A stretch of 64,000 bases of DNA from Fibrobacter sp. UWEL (GTDB lineage Bacteria > Fibrobacterota > Fibrobacteria > Fibrobacterales > Fibrobacteraceae), in NCBI RefSeq assembly GCF_900142535.1, contig NZ_FRBE01000018.1:1-64000 (forward strand). Direction: 5' to 3'. The notes below the pieces were generated by a model. It was not told the DNA's origin and ran no database searches. It worked only from the letters and a program-made list of their open reading frames with translations. Of the stretch, positions 53,448 through 62,139 are shown one piece after another (position 1 is the first letter of the stretch; each line of letters starts with the position of its first letter). The position numbers and the translations under genes are program-made.

Positions 53448-53647
53448 TTTCGCTGCCTGAGTTGTCAGGTGCCCGAAATAGTATTGCTCGCCAGAATGAA
53501 TTAGCCTACGCGTAGCTACTCATTCTAAAACAAGCGAAACTTTCTACTTTGTGAGTCGCTGACCAATGGTCGGTGGCTCATTAGGTGTTTATACTGCTTT
53601 TGTCATCCCCGGCTTGACCGGGGATCTAGCGTAAAAAAGGAAATGAT
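53448..53647. other. Intergenic region with hairpin and dispersed repeat
   Basis: TTCG...TGCCTGA-GTTG-TCAGGTGC...CGAA (about 53451-53477) may end rpsU. A short GTCATCCCCGGCTTGACCGG then GGATCTAG copy of the dispersed repeat lies at 53600-53628; CCCCGG-CTTGA-CCGGGG folds. No gene seen. Confidence 0.6.
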
Positions 53648-54118
53648 ATGGCAAGTGCATTGCTCACCCGTATTCTCGATGACGTCAAGGCCTCTATGAA
53701 GGCTCATGACTCCGAAACTCTTAGCGTTCTCCGTACCCTTCATTCCGACATCAAGAACGAAGCAATGAAGAACGGTGCAACTCCGGCTCAGATTACCGAC
53801 AGCATTACCGACGAAATGTGCGTCGACGTGCTGGCAAAGAGCGTGAAGCAGAAGCAGGAAGCCATCGAAATCCTCAAGAAGGGTGGCTTCGAAGATAAGA
53901 TCCCGGCCGAAGAAGCTGTCATCGCCATCTACAAGAAGTACATGCCTGCCGAAATGACCGAAGAAGAAGTGAAGGCTCTCATCGCCGAAATCAAGGCCGC
54001 TACCGGCGCCTCTTCTCCCAAGGACATGGGCAAGATCATGAAGGAACTTCAGCCCAAGGTCAAGGGCCGCTTCGATGGTAAGAAGGTCAGCGCCCTCGTC
54101 CAGGAAGCATTGAAGTAA
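53648..54118 (+). CDS. GatB/YqeY domain protein
   Basis: 156 residues: LLTRILDDVKASMKAHDSET, LSVLRTLHSDIKNEAMKNG, LAKSVKQKQEAIEILKKGGF, EEAVIAIYKKYMPAEMTEEE and DMGKIMKELQPKVKGRFDGK. This is the YqeY family, related to the tRNA-binding end of GatB; its job is unknown, often linked to tRNA amidation. The gene often follows rpsU in bacteria, as it does here. AAAGGAAATG precedes the ATG. Confidence 0.92.
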   Translation: MASALLTRILDDVKASMKAHDSETLSVLRTLHSDIKNEAMKNGATPAQITDSITDEMCVDVLAKSVKQKQEAIEILKKGGFEDKIPAEEAVIAIYKKYMPAEMTEEEVKALIAEIKAATGASSPKDMGKIMKELQPKVKGRFDGKKVSALVQEALK

Positions 54119-54127
54119 TCCCTCCCT

Positions 54128-54172
54128 CGTGTCATCCTGAGCGAAGCCGAAGGCGGAGTCGAAGGATCTAGC
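54128..54172. repeat. Dispersed GTCATCCTGAGC repeat
   Basis: GTCATCCTGAGCGAAGCCGA then AGGCGGAGTCGAAGGATCTAGC, ending 12 bases before the next start codon. Confidence 0.75.
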
Positions 54173-54183
54173 ATAAATACTAG

Positions 54184-55716
54184 ATGGAACAAATTCAGCA
54201 AAGTAAGATTCAAGAATTGGAGCTGCTCTACAAGATCAGCTCCATTTTGAACCAGAGTCTGGACTTCGAAAATGTGGCTCATCCCATTCTCGAAGTGCTA
54301 GAGTCTACCATGGGTGTGCAGCATGCCACCCTTACTTTGTATAATCGCCACACCGGCGAAATCTCCATTGAAATTGCCGAAGGTCTTTCCAGCCGCCAGG
54401 CCCGCAAGGGCCGATACAAGGTGGGTGAAGGCATCACTGGCCGAGTCGTCGAGACGGGTAAGCCTGTGATTATTCCTTCCGTAGGTAAGGACCCCAACTT
54501 CCTGGACCGCACTGGCCGTGGTAAGGACGAGAATCGAGCCTTCCTTTGCGTTCCCGTGATTATGGAACATGAGGTTATTGGCGCCTTGAGTGCCGACGTT
54601 CAGGATCCTATTGAATCACAACTTCCCGAGAAACTGCGCCTGCTGGAAATTATCGCCCAGATGCTTGCGGCAGCTGTGAAATTGCGTCGTCAAGCCCGCG
54701 AAGAAAACGAAATCCTGAAGGCGGAAAATGAACGTCTGACTATGGAACTGAAGGACCGTTTCCAGCCGGACAATATTATTGGCCGCTCCAGCGAAATGCA
54801 ACGTGTCTACGCCCAGATCGACCAGGTTTCCAAGAACCCTCTTCCGGTTTTGATCGTGGGGGAGGTGGGTACCGGTAAGGGCCTTGTGGCAGAAGCCATT
54901 CATTATCGTTCTGATCGCAATACTCATCCTTACATTCGCGTCCACTGTGCCTCCATGCCAGAATCTGTGCTGGACCGCGAACTCTTCGGTAGCGAGCGCG
55001 GTGCCTTGGTGGGTGTGCTTACGGAAACCCCGGGCCGTGTGGAACAGGCCGATGGTGGAACGCTCTTCCTGGATGAAGTTGCGGAACTTTCTCCCAACCT
55101 TCAGGTTAAACTCTTGCGCTTGCTGCAGGATGGCGAAATGGAACGTGTGGGTGCTCGCTTCTCTAAGAAAGTGAACGTCCGCGTCATTGCCGCAACCACC
55201 AAGAATCTTCAGCAGATGGTGGCCGACGGCACTTTCCGTTCAGACCTTTATTACCAGCTCCACATTTCGCCCATCTACGTTCCCGCATTGCATAACCGCA
55301 AGACGGATATCGTGCTGTTGGCAGACCACTTTGTGGAGCATTACTGCCGCATTGTGGGCAAGAACGTGCGCCGCTTGGCCCGCACGACTATCAACATGCT
55401 CATGAGTTACCCGTGGCCCGGTAACGTCCGTGAGCTGGAAAACGCCATTGAACGTGCAGTTCTCGTGACCGACGAAGACGTCATTTACCCGCATCATTTC
55501 CCTACCACGCTGCAGACCGCAGAAACTTCCGGTACCCAGGTGTCCGGCAACCTGAAACTGATGGTGGAAGCTTACGAACGGGACATCATCTGCGACGCCC
55601 TCAAGAGTTCCAAGGGCAAGATGGCCGCAGCCGCCCGCAGCCTCTCCACAACGCCCCGTATTCTTACATACAAAATAAAACAGCTAGGAATTGACCTAGC
55701 TGCATTTACCCGATAA
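54184..55716 (+). CDS. NtrC/NifA-like GAF-AAA+ regulator without GAFTGA loop
   Basis: 510 residues. A GAF sensor (about 20-165: LDFENVAHPILEVLESTMGV, YKVGEGITGRVVETGKPVII) and a coiled linker lead to an AAA+ domain (about 195-430) with Walker A GEVGTGKG and Walker B GGTLFLDEV, then a Fis-type helix-turn-helix (GKMAAAARSLSTTPRILTYK). The sigma-54 contact loop, GAFTGA in active relatives, reads GALVGV (273-278), and FRSDLYYRL reads FRSDLYYQL, losing one of the arginines used for ATP turnover. It is therefore unlikely to activate sigma-54 polymerase and may act as a sigma-70 regulator or repressor. No ribosome binding site is evident. Its last 15 codons are duplicated at 57098. Confidence 0.9.
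   Translation: MEQIQQSKIQELELLYKISSILNQSLDFENVAHPILEVLESTMGVQHATLTLYNRHTGEISIEIAEGLSSRQARKGRYKVGEGITGRVVETGKPVIIPSVGKDPNFLDRTGRGKDENRAFLCVPVIMEHEVIGALSADVQDPIESQLPEKLRLLEIIAQMLAAAVKLRRQAREENEILKAENERLTMELKDRFQPDNIIGRSSEMQRVYAQIDQVSKNPLPVLIVGEVGTGKGLVAEAIHYRSDRNTHPYIRVHCASMPESVLDRELFGSERGALVGVLTETPGRVEQADGGTLFLDEVAELSPNLQVKLLRLLQDGEMERVGARFSKKVNVRVIAATTKNLQQMVADGTFRSDLYYQLHISPIYVPALHNRKTDIVLLADHFVEHYCRIVGKNVRRLARTTINMLMSYPWPGNVRELENAIERAVLVTDEDVIYPHHFPTTLQTAETSGTQVSGNLKLMVEAYERDIICDALKSSKGKMAAAARSLSTTPRILTYKIKQLGIDLAAFTR
55672..55716. repeat. 45-bp direct repeat, left copy
   Basis: Exactly the last 14 codons and stop of the regulator gene. The identical 45 bases occur at 57098-57142, beyond the ATPase gene. 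It contains CAGCTAGG-AATTGA-CCTAGCTG, which folds into a hairpin. Confidence 0.92.
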
Positions 55717-55745
55717 TCCTTTCGCGCGTTATTTCCGCACCCTCG

Positions 55746-57035
55746 TCATCTCATATACTCTTCATTTAGCAGGAATTCCTCAATTCCGATGTAGAAAATT
55801 CCTCGCTCGTCGTGCCAAGGAATGATGTTGTCCTTGACCACCACGATTTTTTTGAAGGATTCGTTAATCTTATTCAACGAGTTTATTTCTTGTAGCCTTT
55901 TTTCCTCGTCGGCGACGGATAATGCGGACTGGATGTAGAAGCGATTGTTGCCCTTGTTGGCCACAAAATCTACTTCTAGCTGGATTCGCTTTTTCTCTCC
56001 TTTTTCAGTCTTTACGAATTCCACGATTCCAACATCTACGTCAAAACCGCGGAACAGTAGTTCGTTGTAGATGACGTTTTCCATGATGTGGTTTTCTTCT
56101 GTTTGCCGGAAGTTCAGTCGTGCATTTCGAAGCCCCACGTCGGCGTAGTAGTACTTGTAAAGGCTCCCGATATACTTGCGGCCCTTGACATCGTAACGCT
56201 TGGCTTTTTTCAATAGGAAGGATTCTTCAAAAAAAACAAGATAGTTGTCAATGGTTGTTGAATTTATTTGCAATTTCCTGTTGCTGGCAAAAGTGTTTGA
56301 AATTTTCAGTGGATTTGTCAGGGAACCCACGGATGATGAAACTGTGTCAAGTAAATCGTCTAGTACACTTTTGTCTGCTCGAATCCGGTTTCTTTCCAGA
56401 ACGTCCTTGATGTATGTCTGGTCGATAAGGTCCTTGAGGTATTTGCTTTTGGACTCGTGATTTTTTAAAGACATTGCGTAGGGCATGCCACCGTAGGTGT
56501 AGTAGTCTCTCCAGGCGTTTCGCTTGTCTTCGCCGTAGTTGTCATAGAATTCCTTGAATGATAACGGCTGTAAATGGATTTCATCACCGCGCCCACGAAA
56601 TTCGGTCAATACTTCCGACGAAAGCATCCTGGAATTGCTGCCGGTAACATAGATGTCAACGTTCTTTAGTTTTTGTAAACCGAGAAGGACATCTACGAAA
56701 GTGATACGCTCGTCGGTATCGGGTAGGTGGGGATTCCGTATGGTGCGAACCTTCTGGATTTCGTCAAGAAAGACGAAGTATTCTTTATCGGGATCGGTGA
56801 TTTTGCCTCGGATGTACTGGCTCAGTTCCAGTGGGTTACGGAATTTTGCGTTGATGTCGTCATCCAGGGCGAGGCTCACTATTTGTTCAGGATTAACGCC
56901 GGTTGAAAGCAGTTGGCTGCGATACAGTTCAAATAGAAGGTAGGATTTACCGACGCGTCTTAAACCGGTAATGACCTTGATTTGACCATTTCCCCTTCTT
57001 TCCAAGAGCATTTTAATGTATTTAGAACGAATCAT
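55746..57035 (-). CDS. AAA ATPase with DUF4143 domain
   Basis: 429 residues. The N-terminal ATPase has Walker A GLRRVGKSYLL and Walker B YFVFLDEIQKV, with the sensor TGSNSRMLSSEVLTEFRGRG; the C-terminal half (LLFRGFDVDVGIVEFV, KRIQLEVDFVANKGNNRFYI, QSALSVADEEKRLQEI) is the DUF4143 nuclease-like domain with an ExD/QxK-type core. Such AAA_14/DUF4143 proteins occur in many copies in anaerobes and their role is unknown. The gene lies alone, opposite to its neighbours, between the two 45-bp direct repeats, which suggests arrival as a unit. AGAAGGGGAAATGG is inside the coding start; no good site precedes the ATG. Confidence 0.92.
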   Translation of the reverse strand: MIRSKYIKMLLERRGNGQIKVITGLRRVGKSYLLFELYRSQLLSTGVNPEQIVSLALDDDINAKFRNPLELSQYIRGKITDPDKEYFVFLDEIQKVRTIRNPHLPDTDERITFVDVLLGLQKLKNVDIYVTGSNSRMLSSEVLTEFRGRGDEIHLQPLSFKEFYDNYGEDKRNAWRDYYTYGGMPYAMSLKNHESKSKYLKDLIDQTYIKDVLERNRIRADKSVLDDLLDTVSSSVGSLTNPLKISNTFASNRKLQINSTTIDNYLVFFEESFLLKKAKRYDVKGRKYIGSLYKYYYADVGLRNARLNFRQTEENHIMENVIYNELLFRGFDVDVGIVEFVKTEKGEKKRIQLEVDFVANKGNNRFYIQSALSVADEEKRLQEINSLNKINESFKKIVVVKDNIIPWHDERGIFYIGIEEFLLNEEYMR

Positions 57036-57249
57036 TGTGTATAATATACATTTTTTCTTCGCTATTTGATGGAATATTAATACGGAAGGCGCTTAAAAAA
57101 ATAAAACAGCTAGGAATTGACCTAGCTGCATTTACCCGATAAGCCTTCTGAGCAAGCCCGCTTAAGTTCCCTGAGCACGCTCATGTTAAGTTCCCTGAGC
57201 GAAGTCGAAGGGTGCTTCGGCAGGCTCAGCAACCTTAGCATCAGCAGTT
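57036..57249. repeat. Right 45-bp repeat and dispersed repeats
   Basis: The right copy of the direct repeat (57098-57142) is followed by TTCCCTGAGCACGCTCATG, CCCTGAGCGAAGTCGAAGGG and GCTTCGGCAGGCTCAGC (57170-57236), a compound dispersed-repeat relative. No gene seen. Confidence 0.8.
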
Positions 57250-57879
57250 CTAATTGTAGGTAGCTGTAAATCTTACGGAGACGCCGAAAGAAGATTCCGT
57301 TGCATCGCCAAGATTCGTTTCTCGCCCGTATAGAATGGCGGCTGTTGCACCGATGCCCCAGTTTTCACTGACCCACCATTCCTTACCGCCGGCTAACTGG
57401 AGAGCGAAGCCACTGCGAGAATAATCGTCCGGACTGCTTTGAACGTTGGCCTGGAAGGTTGCAATGTCATCGCATACGCGGAATTGACCGATACCGATGG
57501 AGGCGGATGCGAAATAGTTGCCAGGGAAATAGTATGTTGCGCCGATGCCGAGGATGGAAAGGTTTGCCTTAAAATCCTCGAATTCGTCGTCCTCGTTAAA
57601 GTCTTCAAGATCGTAGATTGTGGATGTGGGGGTGTTGCCTGCCAAAGTCATGTGTAGAGCAAGATTGTTTGTTAAGGAAAACCCGATTTTTACATCAATG
57701 TCTGTTGCTAGTCCCGATTGACTGGTTGTTCTGTCGTCATGATCATCAAGGACAAAATCAATGCTCTGGAAACCCATGCCCATGGCAAGGCTCAAATAGA
57801 AACCGTCATGAGTCTGGGGCTGTGATGTGGCGAAAGTTGAAACCGCTGCAAAGGAGCAGATGACGAGTGCTTTTTTCAT
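57250..57879 (-). CDS. Outer-membrane beta-barrel protein, opacity-like
   Basis: 209 residues with signal peptide (MKKALVICSFAAVSTFATS). Alternating strands typical of an eight-stranded barrel: DGFYLSLAMGMGFQSIDFVL, DIDVKIGFSLTNNLALHMTL, SILGIGATYYFPGNYFASAS, WWVSENWGIGATAAILYGRE and the C-terminal FGVSVRFTATYN. Similar small barrels act as structural or adhesive surface proteins; no specific role can be read. TAGGAGAATTAT precedes the ATG. Confidence 0.85.
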   Translation of the reverse strand: MKKALVICSFAAVSTFATSQPQTHDGFYLSLAMGMGFQSIDFVLDDHDDRTTSQSGLATDIDVKIGFSLTNNLALHMTLAGNTPTSTIYDLEDFNEDDEFEDFKANLSILGIGATYYFPGNYFASASIGIGQFRVCDDIATFQANVQSSPDDYSRSGFALQLAGGKEWWVSENWGIGATAAILYGRETNLGDATESSFGVSVRFTATYN

Positions 57880-58129
57880 ATAATTCTCCTAACGTGATTA
57901 TTCAATCACAATTAAAGGTAGTTAACGAAAAGTAAATGTAGACAACGTTATAAACCCTTTCAATAAAAAATTGTTTTTTTTGTAAACTTTTCTAAACGTA
58001 TTTTCAGAATACTCTCTCTCTTATCTCATAACTCATATCTCATATTTCGTATCTCGTCTAGAAATTCTATCTTTCCCGCCGTAAAAGTAAACCCCTAACC
58101 CCTAGACCCTAGTCTCTAGACCCTAAACT
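57880..58129. repeat. Intergenic with simple repeats before tyrS
   Basis: TCTCATAACTCATATCTCAT then ATTTCGTATCTCG (58023-58057) and CCCCTAACCCCTAGACCCTA then GTCTCTAGACCCTAAACT (58091-58129), which runs right up to the tyrS ATG. No Shine-Dalgarno sequence is left in that space. An AT-rich stretch near 57960 is probably the promoter region of the barrel gene. Confidence 0.8.
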
Positions 58130-59347
58130 ATGCAATTCCGTCCTGTTAAAGAACAGCTTGATATTTTGATGCGCGGCGTGATCGACATTGTCCCGCAGGA
58201 AGAACTTGAAAAGAAACTCCAGAAGTCTTACGAAACTGGCGTTCCTCTCCGCATTAAGATGGGTGTGGACCCCACTGCACCGGACGTACATTTTGGCCAT
58301 ACCGTAGTGATGCGCAAGCTCCGTCAGTTCCAGGACCTGGGCCATACCGTGGTTCTCATCGTCGGTGACTACACCGCCCAGATTGGTGACCCCAGCGGCC
58401 GTAACAAGGCTCGCCCTCGTCTTACTCACGAACAGGTTCTGGAAAACGCCAAGGAATATCAGGAACAGTTCTACAAGGTGGTGCGCCGCGATCAGGTGGA
58501 AATCCATTACAACGGCGAATGGTTCTCCAAGCTGGACTTTAGTAAGGTTACCGAACTCATGGGCCAGTTCACTGTGGCTCAGATGCTGGAACGCGAAGAC
58601 TTCCACAACCGCTATACTGCAAATACCCCCATCAGCCTTCACGAATTCATGTACCCCATGATGCAGGGCTACGATTCCGTCGCCATCAATTCCGACGTGG
58701 AACTGGGCGGCACCGACCAGAAGTTCAACGTGCTCCGTGGCCGTGACCTGCAGCTCTTCGAAGGCATGGAACCCCAGATTGGCCTCTTCATGCCCATCCT
58801 TCTGGGTACCGACGGCAAGGTCAAGATGTCTAAGTCCATCGGTAACTACGTGGGCCTCAATGAACCCGCCGATGTCATGTACCACAAGATCTACAGCCTG
58901 GCAGATAGCATCGTTGAAAACTGGTTTGAACTGCTGACCGAAATCCCCATGGACGAAATCAAGCAGATGATGGCAGACGTTGCTTCCGGCAAGATGAATC
59001 CCAACGAAGCAAAGCATCGCCTGGCTATGGACATTGTGACCCAGTACTATGGTGCTGAAGCTGCAGAAGCTGCTGCTGCTCACGAAAAGGAAGTCCACAG
59101 CGGTAATGCAATCCCCAGCGACGCTGCAGAATGCTCCGTTGCTGCCGGTTCTTACGGCGCTCTCGATCTGCTCGTTGAAGTGAAGGCTTTTGCATCCAAG
59201 GGTGAAGCTCGTCGCATGGTCCAGAACGGTGGTGTGAAGGTCGGTGGCGAAAAGCTGGCTGATCCTCAGGCTCAGATTGAAATCAAGGGCAACGACCAGC
59301 TGGTTATCCAGGTGGGTAAGCGCAAGTTCTACAAGGTGAACTTCTAA
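58130..59347 (+). CDS. tyrS: Tyrosyl-tRNA synthetase
   Basis: 405 residues. Class I motifs HFGH (DVHFGHTVVMRKLRQF) and KMSKS (VKMSKSIGNYVG), the tyrosine pocket (LIVGDYTAQIGDPSG) and a C-terminal S4 RNA-binding domain (FASKGEARRMVQNGGVKVGG). It belongs to the shorter TyrZ-like subgroup that uses PTAPDVHFGH. The ATG directly follows simple repeats with no ribosome binding site. Confidence 0.97.
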   Translation: MQFRPVKEQLDILMRGVIDIVPQEELEKKLQKSYETGVPLRIKMGVDPTAPDVHFGHTVVMRKLRQFQDLGHTVVLIVGDYTAQIGDPSGRNKARPRLTHEQVLENAKEYQEQFYKVVRRDQVEIHYNGEWFSKLDFSKVTELMGQFTVAQMLEREDFHNRYTANTPISLHEFMYPMMQGYDSVAINSDVELGGTDQKFNVLRGRDLQLFEGMEPQIGLFMPILLGTDGKVKMSKSIGNYVGLNEPADVMYHKIYSLADSIVENWFELLTEIPMDEIKQMMADVASGKMNPNEAKHRLAMDIVTQYYGAEAAEAAAAHEKEVHSGNAIPSDAAECSVAAGSYGALDLLVEVKAFASKGEARRMVQNGGVKVGGEKLADPQAQIEIKGNDQLVIQVGKRKFYKVNF

Positions 59348-59374
59348 GGTTTACCAAGGTTCTTTAAGTTCAGT

Positions 59375-60331
59375 ATGGCTCAAGATATCCTTATTCTCGG
59401 TCTCAATCCCGCCTGGCAGCGCTTGTTCTTCCTGGACAAGTTTGAGCTGGGCGAGGTCCACCGCATTTCCAAAGTCGAAGAATACGCTTCGGGCAAGGGT
59501 ATTAACTGCGGACGTGTGCTTCAGATGCTGGGTGGTTCGCCCCTCCTGATGCATTTCCTTGGGTCCGAACATGGCTCCCGCATCTTTGACGAACTGTCTG
59601 CCTGCGGAATCCAGCAGGCTCCTGTCTGGATTAAGGAACCTACCCGCATTTGCACGACTATCGTAAGTGCAGGTGAATCCACTGAACTGATTGAACCCTC
59701 TCCCGTTCTCACCGAAAATGAAAACGGAGATTTCCTTCAGACCCTTAACGATTACTGGGGTTCTACCCAGTATGTGGCTCTTTGCGGTACGTTCCCCAAG
59801 GGCTTCAATGTGGAGCAGATTAACTCTCTGGACTTCACGGGCAAGAAGGTCTTTGTTGATGCTGTTACGGAAATCGATGCCTGGCTGGAAAAGGGCGTGG
59901 AACTTCTGAAGATCAACATGGACGAGTACTGCACCATCCTGGACCGTCTAGGAATTCCTCAGGTCATGTCCAGTCCCCAGTTCTGGAAGATGTCCGCTAC
60001 TGCAGTGCTGGAACGCTTGCCTATCAAGAACCTGGTGGTTACCGACGAGGAATCTCCGGTTCGTGCATTCCGCCTTCAGGAAGGCGCCTTCCAGGGTGTC
60101 CAGATCCAGCCGCCTACCATTCAGGTCAAGAATGCCGTGGGTGCAGGTGACTCCTTCTTTGCTGGTTGGCTTCAGGCCGACAGCCAGGGCATGTCCTTTG
60201 AAGAATGCCTGGTAAAGGCTACTGCTGTGGCTGTAGCTCGTTGCGAGGCGGACCGTCCCTGGAATCTTAAGCTGGAACGCGTGGCAGAACTGGAAGCTTC
60301 CCTTGCCGAAGCTGTAGAAAAGCTGGAATAA
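59375..60331 (+). CDS. PfkB-family sugar kinase, 1-phosphofructokinase type
   Basis: 318 residues. ILILGLNPAWQRLFFLDKFE and YASGKGINCGRVLQMLGGSP at the N-terminus and NAVGAGDSFFAGWLQ at the C-terminus (anion hole and catalytic Asp) define the FruK/LacC branch of PfkB kinases. The NxGKGxNxA sugar-binding motif reads SGKGINCGRV. The substrate may be fructose 1-phosphate or tagatose 6-phosphate, but no PTS genes are nearby. Separated by three bases from mqnB. Confidence 0.88.
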   Translation: MAQDILILGLNPAWQRLFFLDKFELGEVHRISKVEEYASGKGINCGRVLQMLGGSPLLMHFLGSEHGSRIFDELSACGIQQAPVWIKEPTRICTTIVSAGESTELIEPSPVLTENENGDFLQTLNDYWGSTQYVALCGTFPKGFNVEQINSLDFTGKKVFVDAVTEIDAWLEKGVELLKINMDEYCTILDRLGIPQVMSSPQFWKMSATAVLERLPIKNLVVTDEESPVRAFRLQEGAFQGVQIQPPTIQVKNAVGAGDSFFAGWLQADSQGMSFEECLVKATAVAVARCEADRPWNLKLERVAELEASLAEAVEKLE

Positions 60332-60334
60332 GCC

Positions 60335-61015
60335 ATGAATTCTCCGGAGCTCCAGAACGTTCCCCTGTTCGCCTTTGCAACGGCGATGGAATTTTCAAAG
60401 GTGTTTCCAGAGGATTCTTCCAAGGCTGAATCTCAAAATCAGTTGATCCCCCTAAGCGGTCCTTTCCAGGGCTGCTTTGCTTGTATTCTGGGCGTGGGCA
60501 TCCTTGATTTCTCCGCAGGTCTTGCAAGCTTGTTATTTAATTGTAAACAAACTAATTTCAAGATATCTGCGGTCATCAGTCTAGGGATTTGCGGCGCATA
60601 TCCTGATCGCGGTCTGTCCCTGCTTGACGTCGTAAACGTTTCAAGCGACAGGGTCGGTGACTTGGGATGTGAAGAACAGGATGGCTCTCATACTCTTTGG
60701 GACAAGTCCATTCTCGGCGGGAATTGCTGTCAAGCTCCTGCTGTCATCCAGAAAATGTTAGTCGCACTTCCTCAGGTCGTTGGCGCTACCGTCAACTGTT
60801 GCACCGGGACCGCAACTACCGCCGTAGAGCGGGTCAAGAACATGGGGTGCGACGTGGAGTCTATGGAAGGTGCCGCCTGCTTTGCCATCTGCCAAAAGTT
60901 TAACATCCCCGCTTTCCAGATTCGTGCGGTCAGCAACATCGCTTCCACGCGGGACAAGTCCCAATGGAAAATCGAGGAAGCTCTGGAAAAACTCCACAAA
61001 TGCATTTGCGGTTAA
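60335..61015 (+). CDS. mqnB: Futalosine hydrolase
   Basis: 226 residues of the nucleoside phosphorylase fold: LGVGILDFSAGLASLLF, AVISLGICGAYPDRGLSLLD, VNCCTGTATTAVERVKNMGC, DVESMEGAACFAICQKFNIP and FQIRAVSNIAS. The MEGAA motif and the nearby mqnD identify it as MqnB, which splits futalosine to dehypoxanthine futalosine in menaquinone synthesis. MTA/SAH nucleosidase is the alternative. AAGCC precedes the ATG, translated closely behind the kinase. Confidence 0.9.
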   Translation: MNSPELQNVPLFAFATAMEFSKVFPEDSSKAESQNQLIPLSGPFQGCFACILGVGILDFSAGLASLLFNCKQTNFKISAVISLGICGAYPDRGLSLLDVVNVSSDRVGDLGCEEQDGSHTLWDKSILGGNCCQAPAVIQKMLVALPQVVGATVNCCTGTATTAVERVKNMGCDVESMEGAACFAICQKFNIPAFQIRAVSNIASTRDKSQWKIEEALEKLHKCICG

Positions 61016-61194
61016 CGGGTTAGAGATTAGAGACTAGAGTATCGTAGGAGAAGAACATTACCTAATGCATAAAAAAGACGAGACATCCTTATATCTCCCC
61101 ACACTTGCATCCCGCAGCCCTAACCCCTAGAACCTAGCCCCTAAAACCCTTTCATCCTTCAAACTCATAACTCGTCACTCATAACTCATAATTT
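61016..61194. repeat. Intergenic with simple repeats before mqnD
   Basis: GGTTAGAGATTAGAGACTAG (61018), CCTAACCCCTAGAACCTAGC then CCCTAAAACCC (61122) and AAACTCATAACTCGTCACTC then ATAACTCATAATTT (61160-61194). These are the same motif families as before dxr and tyrS. No Shine-Dalgarno sequence precedes the mqnD ATG. Confidence 0.8.
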
Positions 61195-62016
61195 ATGAAA
61201 ACTCTGTCTCTCGGTATCTCCACTTGTCCTAACGACACTTTTATATACGAAGCCTTGATTGAGGGCTTGGAAAACTCTCCCTTCCAGTGGGATGTGCATT
61301 TTGCCGACGTCCAGACTTTGAACGAGATGGTTCGTCGTGGCGAATTGGACGTAGCGAAAGTAAGCGCCCAGGTTTATCCCAAGGTAGATCAAGAATACAA
61401 GTGCCTGGGATGTGGCGGGGCCATTGGCTATGGCTGTGGCCCTTTGTTCCTTTCCGCTGTCTCGGATCAGTACAATCCTGAACTGCCCGTGGTTCTCCCC
61501 GGCGCGGAAACTACCGCGGCACTACTGTACCGTTTCTGGCATTCCAGGACCCAGGCGTGTTCTAAGGGAATTGAGCCGATGGCTAACCTCAATGTGAAGT
61601 TCGCCCTGTTTGACCAGGTGTATCGCTCCCTTCTATCGAAAGAAGCTTCCCAGGGCGTGGTGATTCATGAGCACCGTTTTACCTGGAAGCAGGATGGTCT
61701 CCACTTGCTTCAGGACCTGGGCGCCTTCTGGGAACAGGAAACTGGAACGCCCATTCCTCTGGGAATTGCAGTTGCTCGTAAAAGCCTGGGGGAGGAAACC
61801 ATCTCCCTGGTGGAAGCGGAAATCCGGAAAAGTCTGGCGGTCGCCCGCAGTCGAAAAGATCCCGTAACGCCCTTTATTGATGAAAAAGCTCAAATTTCAA
61901 GTAGGGAAGTGATGGTTTCCCACATTAATATGTTCGTCAACGACTTTTCCGAGAACGTTGGGGAGCGCGGATGGGCTGCCCTAGAGAACCTCTGGCGGTT
62001 AGTTCGGTGTGTATAA
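61195..62016 (+). CDS. mqnD: 1,4-dihydroxy-6-naphthoate synthase
   Basis: 273 residues. LSLGISTCPNDTFIYEALIE is the unmistakable MqnD opening, followed by HFADVQTLNEMVRRGELDVA, KVSAQVYPKV, GCGGAIGYGCGPLF and VVIHEHRFTWKQDGLHLLQD with the catalytic His. The periplasmic-binding-protein-like fold converts cyclic dehypoxanthine futalosine to dihydroxynaphthoate. Together with mqnB it shows that menaquinone is made by the futalosine route. Confidence 0.95.
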   Translation: MKTLSLGISTCPNDTFIYEALIEGLENSPFQWDVHFADVQTLNEMVRRGELDVAKVSAQVYPKVDQEYKCLGCGGAIGYGCGPLFLSAVSDQYNPELPVVLPGAETTAALLYRFWHSRTQACSKGIEPMANLNVKFALFDQVYRSLLSKEASQGVVIHEHRFTWKQDGLHLLQDLGAFWEQETGTPIPLGIAVARKSLGEETISLVEAEIRKSLAVARSRKDPVTPFIDEKAQISSREVMVSHINMFVNDFSENVGERGWAALENLWRLVRCV

Positions 62017-62139
62017 CGCGTTGAATGGCAAGATTTTAGTGTAATATTATGGAAATATTGCGTAAATTTTAAAAAACAGCGAATTTTTGGCAAAAACTTT
62101 ATTTATTTTCCATTCTGCATCTTTTATTGGAGCTTGCTT

